Positions 44,900 through 55,189 of a stretch of DNA of 64,000 nt are shown here, one piece after another (positions within the stretch are counted from its first letter, which is position 1; each line of letters begins with the position of its first letter). A program made the translations under genes and the position numbers. The stretch comes from Dicyema japonicum. Taxonomy: Eukaryota > Dicyemida > Rhombozoa > Dicyemidae. The notes beneath the pieces were generated by a model, which saw nothing but the letters and a program-made list of their open reading frames with translations, had not been told where the DNA came from and searched no databases. The DNA is taken from contig RDEW01000038.1 of NCBI GenBank assembly GCA_011109175.1, positions 69,616 through 133,615 on the forward strand, read 5' to 3'.

Positions 44900-45915
44900 A
44901 AGGCCCTGTAAATTAGTTTTTGAACCAAAGTCAAAGTGGATTCAGTCCTGGAAGGTTGTATGTGCCAGAAACACAAAGAAGAAATCTCAATCCTTGGAAT
45001 TGGCCTATCCCGTACTTTCGACACTATCAATCACAACACCATAGGGAGACTCGTTATCCTCAGTCCTATTCACAATATACCTGGAGACCCCTCCGGGAAA
45101 AGAATTGTTTCACTAACGCGATGGAAGTAATCTACGTCGACGATATTGATTTCGTCTGCCGGGATAGTGATACGCTGGAAACTATACTATAAGTGATCCC
45201 TCAAGGTTGGAGGACTGGTCTCTGGTAGTAAACGCAGACAAAACGGAAAGAACTATTATATCCCGTTGCACGACGAGAAATGAGGAAAAGTGGAGATCAT
45301 GCAAGAAAGTTGGATCTCTCCTTGGGGACTCGGAGGACGTTATTCACAGGAAAGTTTTGGCGATTGCTTCTTTCAAAAAATTGTGGGCGATCTGGATTCG
45401 GCGAAAGTACATAGGCACTCGCCTTGGAATTTTGTTGTACAACTCCTTTATCGAACCAATTCTACTTTACAACCTGGGGTCTAACCACCAAAGAACTGGA
45501 GAAGCCTAACTCTTTCCACAGGAACAGCTACGACTTCTCCTGAGCATATACTGGCCAAAATGGATGACCAACGACGAGCTCTACAGAATCACTCAAACAT
45601 CACAGATTGGGAATAAAGTGACTTAGGCGAAATGGCAGCTCTTTGGACATGTCCTAAAAGCTTCGGAAATGGCACCGGTCAATCAGACCATGAAATCATA
45701 CTTCTCTATATTAAACAAAACAACGTATCGAGGTCGACAAAGAACTCGTGTATAGGAAAAAAGTTGAAATTGAGAGAGGATCTGGATGATCTGAAGGCGG
45801 TTGCGAGAACCAGGGGAGGATGGAAACGACTTTCAGCTGGTATCCTGAAATGCATGGCAAAAGTGGAACCTCAAATTAATTAACTTTTCTAGTTCCGTGG
45901 ACATTAATAATAATA
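44900..45915 (+). pseudogene. LINE-A, 5'-truncated copy
   Basis: QSQSGFSPGR, GIGLSRTFDTINHN (RT motif, here RTFD), EVIYVDDIDFVC (YVDD), LEDWSLVVNADKTERT, KVGSLLGDSEDVIHRK, LLYNSFIEPILLYN, EDLDDLKAVARTRGGWKRL; weak tail at 45895-45915 (TTAATAATAATAC). Frame breaks between blocks. Confidence 0.7.
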
Positions 45916-46635
45916 CTTCTTAAATGTGTTCAAGTTAGTTTTGAAGACTTGTAATGAAACATATCCGGGATCTTACGACCAGAATCACTTTCTTGTTACG
46001 TTCCATCGGATCCTTGATGACAAAAAAGTAGGTACAACTGAGAGGAGGGATGGCTGATAAGCCCATTTCCACACAAATCGTAAGAGGGAATGAACTTGGG
46101 TTGCTTTTTGATTTGTAATCCTTATATTAAAATGCAAAAAAATCAAATTAGAAATTTTTCAAGCGAAAGAATTAAATTTTCTTTTCCAGGGTGATTTAAA
46201 TCGTCACATAAAGATTATAAAATCAAAATTCCACATTGATCCATTATGATTTAGTATCGTGGTTAGTGTAAAGAGTGTCGGCAAAACGCCTGATGGCCCC
46301 CAATTTGAATCTCGCTGCCTTCTATAAAGCATTCCCAGAGAGTTTCTATCGATCTTCGATAATTTTCTCTGATAATTTTTTAATATTGTAAAATGCCACA
46401 ATCTTTTGATTCATGTCCTTGCTTTCCAAATGACGGTCCTCAGTTGCCTTTAATGGAACGCTTCCATTTTGGAAATTTCAATTCCGAGTATCTCCTAGGT
46501 AGGAATCGAACCCAATGAAATCCAAGCCACTAACTACCTGATCACAACTGATCTCCATTTTCAGGTTGTCTATTCACTTAATTTATTACAAAATTAAAAA
46601 ACTCTCAGATTCCTGGTTTTCAATATTTAATTTAA
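45916..46635. other. No gene; two tRNA-like SINE heads
   Basis: 46243-46330 (plus): TTTAGTATCGTGGTTAGTGT then CAATTTGAATCTCGCTGCC, a SINE-T head. 46500-46560 (minus): reversed GTAGTTAGTGGCTTGGATTT then TTGGGTTCGATTCCTACC. No bodies follow. Confidence 0.45.
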
Positions 46636-46639
46636 TTTA

Positions 46640-46925
46640 TTAATCCCGGATACACCGAGAAAGAAGTTAAAGTAAACAACTAATTAAGTGTATCCAGTTT
46701 TCACTTCTACAGAGTCCATCCTGAATCAACATAAAGGGTAAGACGTCCATACTTGCAGTTATGGAAACCCCTTTAGTGGAGTGGAGGAGAGCTAATGATC
46801 CTTTTTCGTGTCAGCCAGGCACTGAGCGCCACCTAGACAAGTGGATCACGTGACGCCAATCTAATAGAAAGAGAGAGGTGGTACAGAAAAGCAAACAGAA
46901 AGCTTCAACTAATTAGCCACGCAGC
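46640..46925 (-). repeat. SINE-P copy
   Basis: CCCGGATACACCGAGAAAGA, TAAGTGTATCCAGTTTTCAC, CACTGAGCGCCACCTAGACA, GTGGATCACGTGACGCCAAT; over the first 200 bp nearly identical to 10768-11010. At the end CACATGGCGCCACGCGGCTC may be the reversed start of the element. Confidence 0.75.
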
Positions 46926-47620
46926 ACCACATGGCGCCACGCGGCTCAATCTAAACTGATTTGTACTGACGATATTCAAAATATAACCAGTTGACCAATT
47001 AGTATATTACGGATGGAAGGTCTATCAGTTCTGAAAGAAATTTCTTGATTTTGAAGGTACTTTCGAAAAAATCACTTGAAATGTGAATGAATTGTGGAAA
47101 CTTAGATTGCTTAATTAATCTGCTTTAAATACTCACTTTCAGGGCAGTCTAAATGTTAATAAAGCAGAAAGTCCTTGTTTTGAGCATCAAGCACTCATTG
47201 TGATATTAATAGACTAAGGAAGTCGAACAAACATAAGGAAGTTTCGGATTCTTTAAAAACGGAGACGGCATAAATTTATTGATAATATTAAAATGGTTGG
47301 ATTGTTGTATTATTATAGAATATTAATTACGATCTCAATAAAAAATTTGAATTTTATTAATGAAAATAATTAAGATAATTAATTAATACGGCCATCCATC
47401 AAGAGGTGACCCCGCCGACATTATCGACGTTGCGTTGCCTCTCACGATTGCAACAGAGATTAACTGGAGAAGCCACTGGGTCTCAAGTTCGTCGTGGCTT
47501 TTTAGTGTAGCTAAGCGTCCAAGTTTCTTTAGGAAGCGGAGCCTAATAAATATATTACAGTAATGATGGGACTAAAATAATTACCCCCAAGTAATAATTC
47601 TATTAATATTAGATATCCCT
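46926..47620. other. No gene recognised
   Basis: AT-rich; 47400-47530 is less AT-rich (GTGACCCCGCCGACATTATC) and may hold an exon of the next gene, but no acceptor/donor pair was convincing. Confidence 0.3.
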
Positions 47621-47630
47621 TGATTACAGG

Positions 47631-48018
47631 GAGTTGAATATTCAAGCAATTGCAGATCAGCAAGAGAAAAATGTTAACTTAATGCTTAATAGACAGATGC
47701 CACCTCAAAAAGAGGAAAGACCGCCACCTACGCCCAGATTTAAAAGAAAGTCATTTCTGTCGGAATTTTCGGTGACAAGTATTCTCCCAAACATCCACTT
47801 AAAACTCTTATTGAAGTGAATAATGCTGAAAGTGGCGAAAATACCACAAATAATGAAACCACTGTATCTAAAGCATCCAAAAAACGAAAGATCAACAAAT
47901 ATTCTCCAAAAAAGAAAAAAAACAAAAATGAAAACAATAAAAACACTAATAAAACTAAGAGAAAATCTATAAATGAAAAATCAAAAATTTCAAAGAAATC
48001 CAATATAAATAAAAAATA
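47631..48018 (+). CDS. Unidentified lysine-rich protein, C-terminal part
   Basis: LNIQAIADQQEKNVNLML, PPTPRFKRKSFLS, then, after a one-base frame change at about 47765, VGIFGDKYSPKHPLKTLIE, VNNAESGENTTNNE and a highly basic tail (KASKKRKINKYSPKKKK...KSNINKK) to a stop at 48018. The tail looks like a nuclear/nucleolar localisation or nucleic-acid-binding region. An acceptor at 47625-47630 (TTACAG) suggests this is a 3' exon. Family not recognised; a SINE-T begins 26 bp after the stop. Confidence 0.4.
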
Positions 48019-48043
48019 AACTCATGTTGCGAAAAATTCGATG

Positions 48044-48270
48044 CCAATAGGGTTTGACGAGTGACGCCGTCATCAGTGGATACTCATTACGGAACTAAAT
48101 TGTCTAGAAAGGACCCACACACACAAAAAAAGAAGTGAAGATCATTCCTTGGTTCTACGATTAGTTAAAATTAACTGTTCTTTACTTAAATAAAGTGTGT
48201 GTCCTGTCTATGCGGAGCTATAAAATATTATGGCTCTCATGAAAAGGCTGTTATTATTATTATGAGTGAG
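48044..48270 (+). repeat. SINE-T copy, 5'-truncated
   Basis: Sense orientation from GACGAGTGACGCCGTCATCAG through CTACGATTAGTTAAAATTAA to TGCGGAGCTATAAAATATTA, TGGCTCTCATGAAAAGGCTG, (TTA)n. The head is missing. This copy shows the LINE-A-like tail most clearly because it keeps the GCTATAAAATATTATGG segment. Confidence 0.8.
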
Positions 48271-48274
48271 TGGT

Positions 48275-48925
48275 TGACACCTCTCAAATAATGTCTATGT
48301 CGTTTTCTCAGTCAGTCTATTCTACCCCTTCACACTTGTAACTTTCAAATCGGAGGACTCGCTTCGAATACTAAACAGGAGACCATGGATGGATTCCTCG
48401 ATGAACTGCGAAGACATGCGAGGAGGATAGTTGCATAGAGAAAACTGATAGAACAAATAATGACGAGCGCGGCACAAGCTGAACCCTAAGTATTTATATG
48501 CTTATGGGCAACTCGGGAGTGCATTTAACGGCGAATAACTATGCAGTTAGGGTGTGGTCTTCTAACTCTAATTTTTTGTTTTCAAAACCAAAAATGTTTT
48601 CCCCAAAAATAGTAAATTTTTGTGTCTGTCCACAATATTGGTTTTTAAGTTTTTTTAATACACGATCCTGAAATTATTATTTTTAACACATGAGCGATGG
48701 GGTTTTAGGAGTTATTATTGCAGCTCTTACGGTGTGAAGTATAAATGTTTTCATTGCTCATCTCTCATTCGGTAGAACTTGCACTTCATTCAAGAAGTAA
48801 AGGACAGTTATGCTAATCAATCCAAGACATCGAAGTGTTTTTTTACTCGAAAATTAAAATCTGTATTAAAAGTTGTTTTAATTATTAAATGTTATAATAA
48901 AAAATATTTAATAAAATTATTTTCT
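48275..48925. other. No gene; diverged SINE-T piece at 48740-48845
   Basis: 48740-48845 (TTGCACTTCATTCAAGAAGT, GGACAGTTATGCTAATCAAT) pairs with 41200-41260, a diverged SINE-T lineage. The rest is AT-rich. Confidence 0.35.
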
Positions 48926-48927
48926 CT

Positions 48928-49585
48928 GTGGTTATTCCAATAATTAATAAACTAATGAGGAAAAAGCGGTCAATTTGTGAATGCTGCAAAAGTAAAGACT
49001 ATAAAGAAAACATGTTGGTATGCACTGATTGTCACATTTCATGTATATATTACCCCTATAATCATGCAGACCATCCTCGATGTCTTAATTACTCTGAGGA
49101 ACTAGCGAATAACGCAAAATCTGTTCCTTGGCAGTGCTTTCCGTGTAAATCCTGCGTTGTTTGTCTTGACGAAAGAAATGATTCGAGAGATTTACTTGTT
49201 TGTGATGGATGTGATTTTGGGTATCATATTAACTGTCTTAATCCCCAAATTTCGAGTCCTCCGACTGGTATGTTGTCTCTATTCTTTAGGCGTTTGGCTC
49301 TGCAAAAATTGTGATGATAAATCTACTGATGAAAGAAAATTTGATTTGGATGTCACTCGTTGGTCGACGGATGAGGTAGCCTCGTGGGTGGCCAGTCTTG
49401 GATTTCCGGATGCCGCAAATCACTTTTTGGATCAAGAAATAGATGGCCCAGCTTTGCTGTTTATTAAAAGAGATGACGTTCTTAAGAGATTGAACTTGTT
49501 GTTGGGACCAGCGATCCTAATATATGATCAAGTTATGCTTCTCCAAAAGCGATATTTTAATAGAAGGATTAAGAATTTCACATAA
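48928..49585 (+). CDS. Double PHD finger plus SAM domain protein
   Basis: Three exons 48928-49042, 49070-49267 and 49290-49585 (introns 27 and 22 nt), 202 residues. PHD1: ICECCKS, LVCTDCHISYHPRCL, WQCFPCKSC. PHD2: CVVCLDERNDSRDLLVCDGCDFGYHINCL, GVWLCKNC. Spacing matches the DPF tandem PHD module that reads acylated/unmodified histone H3 (DPF1-3, PHF10, KAT6). SAM: VTRWSTDEVASWVASLGFPDAANHFLDQEIDGPALLFIKRDDVLKRL then LGPAILIY, most like the SAM of SAMD1/L3MBTL. The combination in one short protein suggests a chromatin adaptor that reads H3 and polymerises or binds other SAM proteins; function is inference. The 27-nt first intron has no stop and keeps frame if retained. ATG 48955 is an alternative start. 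Confidence 0.8.
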
Positions 49586-50220
49586 AATCCTTAATTTTTT
49601 CGTACTGATGAATAGATTTTATCAAACATATTTTTGTTTTACATATTACTTTTTTGTGATCCAACATTACTCCTGGTCACGTTAGTTAATGCTTCCAGAT
49701 CCATTCTCATGTGTCCAAGGAACCTCCGTCAAACTTCCGAACATTTCCTGTCATTTGAAATCCATACTTTTTGTTTTGATATTTTTTATTATAATATTTA
49801 TTTACCCCCCACCCTCTTCAAGTGAAGGAAATTAATTTCTAACAGAAAAAATAACAACCAAAAGCCGATTCTCCCAGAGATCACTATTGCTCTCATAATT
49901 GAGAACGCATTTCCCTTGACGATTTTCAGGAAATGCCCTCAATGAGCCAGCTCCTTTCTTTCCTATCATTTTTCCTCTTTGCGTCTGGAATGGTCAGTGA
50001 CCGGTCCTATGATTTCTGATGTTTCCACGGCGACTGGTTCAAAAATGAACTCTCAACGAGACCTTCATATTTCTAAATTTTTAGGGTTTTAGCCATTTCC
50101 GAAGCAGAGTCTGGGTTAGGTTTTTTTAGAATTGCTTGAAACTTCCAAAAATGTATATTTTAGTTAAAATGTTCAACAAATAAGAAATTAGCTTGGATCA
50201 ATAATATCGAAATTAAGTAA
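49586..50220. other. No gene recognised
   Basis: Contains a 63-codon ORF (49634-49825) without features and A/T-rich filler. Confidence 0.3.
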
Positions 50221-50224
50221 CGAG

Positions 50225-50345
50225 CATCGGGAAACCGAGTGGCTGTTCCAAGGGATTTCTCTGGCAGTTGTCATGGGAACGGCCACTTAATTATCTCGGC
50301 TGGATTATTTTGATTGTTTTGTTGTTTAATAAATTGCTTTACTAA
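50225..50345 (+). repeat. Hairpin-bearing short repeat, reference copy
   Basis: AACCGAGTGGCTGTTCCAAG, GGATTTCTCTGGCAGTTGTC, ATGGGAACGGCCACTTAATT, then GGCTGGATTATTTTGATTGT. Copies at 42.3 kb and 27.4 kb (reversed) and a partial at 2.34-2.40 kb. GTGGCTGTTCC and GGAACGGCCAC are inverted and can form a stem around a conserved 26-nt loop. Confidence 0.6.
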
Positions 50346-50458
50346 AAAAAGAAATTATATTGTCAAAATGTATCGGAATATCAAAATTTGGTCAAATTTT
50401 TAATTTTTAATAACTGAATAAAATTTTACCAATAAATAATAGTATTTTTAGTGCACCA

Positions 50459-50740
50459 ATGAATGAGCATTCCCACTACGATTGCCATTCCGATGCGCTA
50501 TCGAAATCATCGTCCCTGAGGCTCCAAAAGTGTGTATTGATAGTTTTTCAGATTTCTTCCATAGTTGATTTACCGACCGTCCCAACCGCTCCGAAGGTTA
50601 CAAAGGTGATTAGAACAAAACGTAAATTGTCTTCCAAGCCTGTCATTTATTCGATTTCTTCTGGTCGAAATAGTCAACAACTGGAAAATCAGTACGAAAG
50701 GACGAGGACAAATAGAAGCTATGTGGTTCGACGCACGTGA
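50459..50740 (+). CDS. Unidentified basic Ser-rich protein
   Basis: MNEHSHYDCHSDALSK, SSLRLQK, then either continuous or with a 20-nt intron (50531-50550) into ISSIVDLPTVPTAPKVTKV, TKRKLSSKPVIYSISSGRN and VVRRT stop. No family recognised. A diverged second copy of 50590-50700 lies at 55190-55270. Continuing sequence (50760-51000: FSLYPEGL, KPAAFKLHWIV) could be further exons. Confidence 0.35.
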   Translation: MNEHSHYDCHSDALSKSSSLRLQKCVLIVFQISSIVDLPTVPTAPKVTKVIRTKRKLSSKPVIYSISSGRNSQQLENQYERTRTNRSYVVRRT

Positions 50741-50744
50741 CATC

Positions 50745-51345
50745 TCAAGCAGAGATCTTCCATTATCATCTCGTCTGGCTTTTCCCTGTATCCTGAGGGT
50801 TTGATAATCAAGGGGAAACCAGCAGCCTTTAAATTACATTGGATTGTGTCTTTGAGGGTGGCATGTTTCCGGAAATTTCGAGAAACCCTACTTCAAGTCA
50901 GAAGAGTATCTCTTTTACAGTCGAAAATTTTGATAAATACCTTGGGGCCCTTAACGGCACGTGTCAAAGTGTATGAGTTTCCATTTTTCTGAAGACTTGT
51001 GAACTTGTTGAGAAGACTCATGTACTTTGATTTTAATAGAAACTCTAAAATAGCACTTTAATCCAATCGCCGTTTAAAAAACTGGAAAGATTAACAGAAA
51101 GTCTTTGTCTTTTTTCTAAAGCCCGTGACATCTGGGTACACTCAGAAGCCATGAGTACAGTGAATCATAATTGGACAACTTCAAGATATCTTCAACAATC
51201 AATATCGGCAAGAATATGAAATTGTTATTCATTTTTAACAAATCTTATTCTCTTCCAGCGAATTTCTGTTTCAATGTCACACAAAAAGAAAACGTCCAGT
51301 CTTTTCATTTGTGGGAATCATTTCAGCGCAGTGAGGATAAGAAAA
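50745..51345. other. Possible continuation of the preceding gene; unresolved
   Basis: Plus-strand open stretch 50801-50992 reads IIKGKPAAFKLHWIVSLRVA and ends in EFPFF stop. 51126-51180 (ACACTCAGAAGCCATGA) matches 55368-55390. No domain recognised. Confidence 0.3.
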
Positions 51346-51349
51346 TAAT

Positions 51350-51480
51350 CTCTTTTCGAGCCATCCTGGCACAGGGCAGTTGGATCACGCGACCCCACTC
51401 TAGAAGAACAGAGAAGAGCAGGAAAGAAGAAAGGGAATAGAAATTTTCAACAAAGTAGCCACATGGCCACGCTAAAATTG
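51350..51480 (-). repeat. SINE-P fragment
   Basis: TCTCTTTTCGAGCCATCCTG, GCACAGGGCAG, TTGGATCACGCGACCCCACT and a terminal CCACATGGCCACGC correspond to the head-proximal half of SINE-P. Confidence 0.55.
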
Positions 51481-51629
51481 GATAGCCAAGAATTCTATAA
51501 GGATTATAAGGGGCCCATAGGATTTTTTGAAAGTCACATACAAGGAGGCAGTGGATCATGATGAAATGGTCCAATCCACAAATTATCCAAAAGGGAAAAA
51601 GACCTTTCACGAGAGACATGATATTTTTT

Positions 51630-51905
51630 AGCTCTTCAAGGCAAGAAACATTTTTTATCAGAGTAAAAAAACAGCTATACTAACTAACTAGTCGTTTAAA
51701 GAGAGGGAAGCAAAGAATGTTCTTTAAATTTTTTTTTTTTGTTGCTGTGAGTCCTTTGTAGACGTTCCTATGTATTCACTGATGACGACGTCACTAGTGA
51801 AACCCAAAGATGTGAAACCTTCAGCTGGAACGTACATCAGCGAGATTATAACCAGGAGTCATCAGGATTTTGTTCGGCACTTATGACAATGCGTCATCCC
51901 GCCTT
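51630..51905 (-). repeat. SINE-T copy
   Basis: AACAGCTATACTAACTAACT, GAATGTTCTTTAAA, T-run, GATGACGACGTCACT and AACCTTCAGCTGGAACGTAC, ending in a decayed head. Confidence 0.65.
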
Positions 51906-51984
51906 GTGTACGCTTGGTTAATTTTTCGCAAACAACTCATTTAGAAAATATTTAAGTTTAAATTAAATCAAATTATTATTTATT

Positions 51985-52245
51985 CCAGATACACCGAGAA
52001 AGAAGTTAACCGTAAAAAACTAAGTGTATCCGGTTTTTACTGTCACAGAAACAAAGTCCTTCAACGTCATACAAGTTCATCCAGAAGCAGCATATAAGGT
52101 AAAAGACGTCCATTCATTTCGGCTGTGGAAACCCCTCCAGTGGAATGGGAAGATAAAATGATCTCTTTTGTCATATTGGGCGCCACTCTAGTAGAAACGG
52201 AGAAAGGAAGAACAGACAAAAACAGAAATCTTCAATAGCATAATA
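51985..52245 (-). repeat. SINE-P copy
   Basis: CAGATACACCGAGAAAGAAG, TAAGTGTATCCGGTTTTTAC, CCCCTCCAGTGGAATGGGAA, GGGCGCCACTCTAGTAGAAA; the GGTGGATCA segment is deleted. Confidence 0.65.
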
Positions 52246-52249
52246 AACA

Positions 52250-53430
52250 GTTCCAAAAATAACCTTAGTAATATTCCAAGGAATGCTTACTGAAGAAAAA
52301 TGTGATATCAATCACTCAATAAGACCATATTGCGAAAGCTAACCATACACTCATCTGTATGCGGAAATTAAGGCTTGGTACGGAGACCTCATACAGACAG
52401 TGATTCCTTACCTCAGTTATGGTCTTGAAGGATGATGCCTTTCAAAAAAACAAAAAGCAAGTTGGTAAAGTCTAGGAGAGCAACAATAAAGATTGTTCTC
52501 GATTCAAATTCGAAGTATCGGGGATTATAAATGAAGGATGAAAACCAACTTCCTTGTCTTATGTATATTGGATCGGTGACATCCTCAAGACATCAGAAAC
52601 CTGAAGATTTGAACTAATTACTGTAACGTTTCGTGTTAGAATACCACAGTTTTAAAAATTGGATGACCTTGACAAGGATTATTCTCCATGTAACTCCAGT
52701 TATTGATCACATAGCCGAGTTTTTTCTATATTATTGCCGATTATTACCTCAGTATTTCAGGGTTAAAAAGAAGAGAGAAAGTTCCCAACTAGGTGACCCC
52801 ATACCGATACAGGGGGTCCTATGCGACTTGGACGAGAATCTGGATTGCTCTCCAGAAAGGACATGTTGTTATCTCGATCTAGGACGGTTTCTAAGGTATT
52901 TGTTCATGGCTTCATCGAGGGGGTGTTATAGTCCTCACCATCTTTTGTCGTCGACCACATTTTTGTTGATATCCCCGAAATTAGTTCCCCCTCTGGACTA
53001 CGAGAGAGATACGTCACAAGAGTAAGCAGCGTTCCCAGGGTCACATTATAGATTATTTTCCAGCCCCGACATTTTACTGACACATACCGCAATCAATATC
53101 ACCCACGTGTTACATGCCAAAGAATTTCATTAGTCTTTCTCATTAAAACAAAAACTACTCATGTGAAGTATAAATATGTCACCACAAAAAATGTATGGCA
53201 ACCACGTGTACTTGCAAAATATTATCCATAAAATCTTATGTAAAAGTTATCAAATACCATTCAACATAATAATTTACATAATTCTTAGAAACAACAATTT
53301 TAGAGTATTCCCTAGAAATCCGTAACCCCCCTACACTGAAGATAGAAGAGAATACAAATGGAAATTTATTTTAACAAGAAATAACAAATTTATTAGGATG
53401 AAAAAAATTAATCTTTCTTTTTTCCTTTAA
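52250..53430. other. No gene established; unclassified repeat-like sequence
   Basis: 52250-52640 contains GAATGCTTACTGAAGAAAAA and other short pieces of unclear origin. A 130-codon plus ORF (52633-53025) has no recognisable domain; its middle (LGDPIPIQGVLCDLDE) does not align to any RT motif I can name. 53100-53430 is AT-rich. Confidence 0.3.
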
Positions 53431-53436
53431 ACGATA

Positions 53437-53883
53437 TCATCCACCTTTCGATATCATCAAAGTTAAGGGCAGCGATTCTTTTATCAATTTCCTGGCCTTT
53501 AATAACCAATATACCATTTGAACAGCTAAAACGATGGAACTATGCTTCTCTCTGGGAAATGCACGCGAAAGAACCCTTTTGAGATCCATTTCGAACTGTT
53601 GTCGAAAATTTGGAGTGGCTTTCTCAAAAAGTGTCAAAATTCCGCCTTCAGCGATTCCAAGAGACTCAATAGTTGTAAGCTCTAAACATCAAACAACCGT
53701 CAAACCTGAAATAACTGCACCACGGTACAAGATCTTTTGATTTTGGGGAGGAATATTCAGATTGGTAGCTATCCAGTCCATTATTTCACGAATGCTAGAG
53801 TTGCTGGCAACCTGCTATCAACAAAGCTTAAATACATCGACATCAACTGTAGCCCCTTTGACATGACGAACTTTAATTTTCAT
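53437..53883 (-). CDS. Ubiquitin-like-domain protein (BAG1-like N-terminal UBL)
   Basis: Exons 53883-53836, 53811-53706 and 53681-53437 (both introns 24 nt), 132 residues in frame. The N-terminal 80 residues read as a ubiquitin-like fold: MKIKVRHVKGATVDVDV, SIREIMDWIATNLNIPPQNQKILYRGAVIS, ELTTIESLGIAEGGILTLFEK. The IPPQNQKILYRG and LGI.EGG blocks match the K48/LIFKGK and LGI.DG positions of BAG1-type UBLs. The remainder (RQQFEMDLKRVLSRAF, AVQMVYWLLKARKLI) is helical and basic, and too short for a normal BAG domain. No C-terminal di-glycine suitable for conjugation. Could be a reduced BAG1 or another UBL protein. Confidence 0.65.
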
Positions 53884-54079
53884 TTGCTTCCAGAAATAGT
53901 TACAACAATGATTTTTAAATCCACAAGAATAAAAATTTAAATTTAATTTAATAGAATCAAATTTACAATTATTTTTTTATAAAAATAACTCATTTTTAAT
54001 TTATCATTCGCCAATTTTAATTTAAATTGTTAATCAAAAGAATTTTTAATTTAACATACTCTTGACCGCTTGTGTTTTC

Positions 54080-54240
54080 TAGACGTGAAATGTCTCGCAG
54101 TCATTCAAAAGGATCCACTATTCTTTCCACCATAGACAATTTCGTTACCTGGTGACAAGTTCTGGAATCGATGGAACTCGTCAGGATCAAGGAGTTAGTT
54201 TCCCTTGGTCTTTGGAATAATTTTATTTATTTATTCCCCT
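54080..54240 (+). mobile_element. Jockey-type LINE tail, variant subfamily
   Basis: AAAAGGATCCACTATTCTTT, CAATTTCGTTACCTGGTGAC, GTCAGGATCAAGGAGTTAGT, CCCTTGGTCTTTGGAATAAT, ending (TTTA)n. Nearly repeated at 54840-54975. Related to the main Jockey tail by GATCA..GA.TTAGTTT and the TTGGTCTTTGG block. Confidence 0.5.
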
Positions 54241-54660
54241 AAAGAGCAGTCTTAATGTACAGAGGCTTGCATATGTCTTGAGGACTGCACCCTATTTCAT
54301 CCAATACGATCAACTCGGGATCTTCCGTTAAATAGAAGAGCGTATCTTCAATGCCCGATTTGAAGAAAACTCTTGAAAGCAGGCCACACTGCCGGTCAGA
54401 TTCGGGGGACTTAGAATTCACAGCTCTATAGACATTTCTCTCCTTTCATATCTCTCGTCGTTAATGGCGTGTGATGCCCTTGTCAAGAGGTTTCTACACT
54501 CCGTCCATCTACTGACCAAGACGTCGTTATGCACCTGAGGCCTGGAGCCGTACCTATCTGTTTTTCCCACTTTTCCTTGAACTCTCAAGGATCTGGATGA
54601 TGCATCCTGTCTATTTGAGCGAATCTTACTCGCCATCCAGAAAGGGAAAAGCCACGCAGT
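54239..54660 (-). pseudogene. Unidentified multicopy ORF start (MASKIRSN leader), minus strand
   Basis: From ATG 54636: MASKIRSNRQDASSRSLRVQ, GKVGKTDRYGSRPQVHNDVL, SRWTECRNLLTRASHAIND to EMSIEL stop at 54418; a second frame opens directly (MNSKSPESDRQCGLLSR, VFFKSGIEDTLFYLTEDPEL, KPLYIKTAL stop at 54239). The upstream 35 bp and first residues match 4.85 kb. Likely a 5' end of an unclassified mobile element, or a duplicated gene; not recognised. Confidence 0.35.
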
Positions 54661-54759
54661 CTACTGTTTAACCAACGGTTGATTTTAAATTTTAATTTAT
54701 TTTACATTAGCAAAGTTAAATTATTAATCACAAGCGTGGCGCCATGTGGTGCTACGTGG

Positions 54760-54975
54760 ATAGTTTGTCAAAATTTATTTTCCTTCCTTCCGATGGCGTC
54801 ACTGGATCCACCTTACTGAGGAGCCGCCCAATGCCTGGCCGGCATCAAGAGGATCCAACAATTCTTCCCCGGGGACAACGTCGTTACCTGGCTACAAGTT
54901 CTGAAATGCTGGAACGAGTCAGGATCGAGGAGTTAGTTAGTTTGGTTACCCTTGGTCTTTGGAAATAATTTTAAT
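54760..54975 (+). mobile_element. Jockey-type LINE tail, variant subfamily
   Basis: GGCCGGCATCAAGAGGATCC, GGACAACGTCGTTACCTGGC, GTCAGGATCGAGGAGTTAGT, TACCCTTGGTCTTTGGAAAT; same family as 54080-54240. Confidence 0.5.
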
Positions 54976-55189
54976 TTAAGCAGCCCAGTTCCCTTAGCTC
55001 ATAGCCAGTTATCAAGGTCCATCACACCTAAGTCAACGGTATCCTTAGGATGAATCTCTTTTTCCTTGCCTTATTAAAATATTGCCTTTTATCAAATGAG
55101 ACATAAAATTGTTTAATAACTGTCGTATAACAAAACCGACCCTTAGAACAATGAATTCGAAATTTCATTGATGACTCATTTTCAACTAT

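Noticed and set aside
47740-48003. 87-codon minus ORF rich in Phe/Leu
   Set aside because: Antisense of the lysine-rich (AAA/AAG) tail, which always gives Phe/Leu runs.
52633-53025. 130-codon plus ORF as a gene
   Set aside because: No domain, low similarity to anything recognised, surrounded by SINE remnants and without mini-intron partners.
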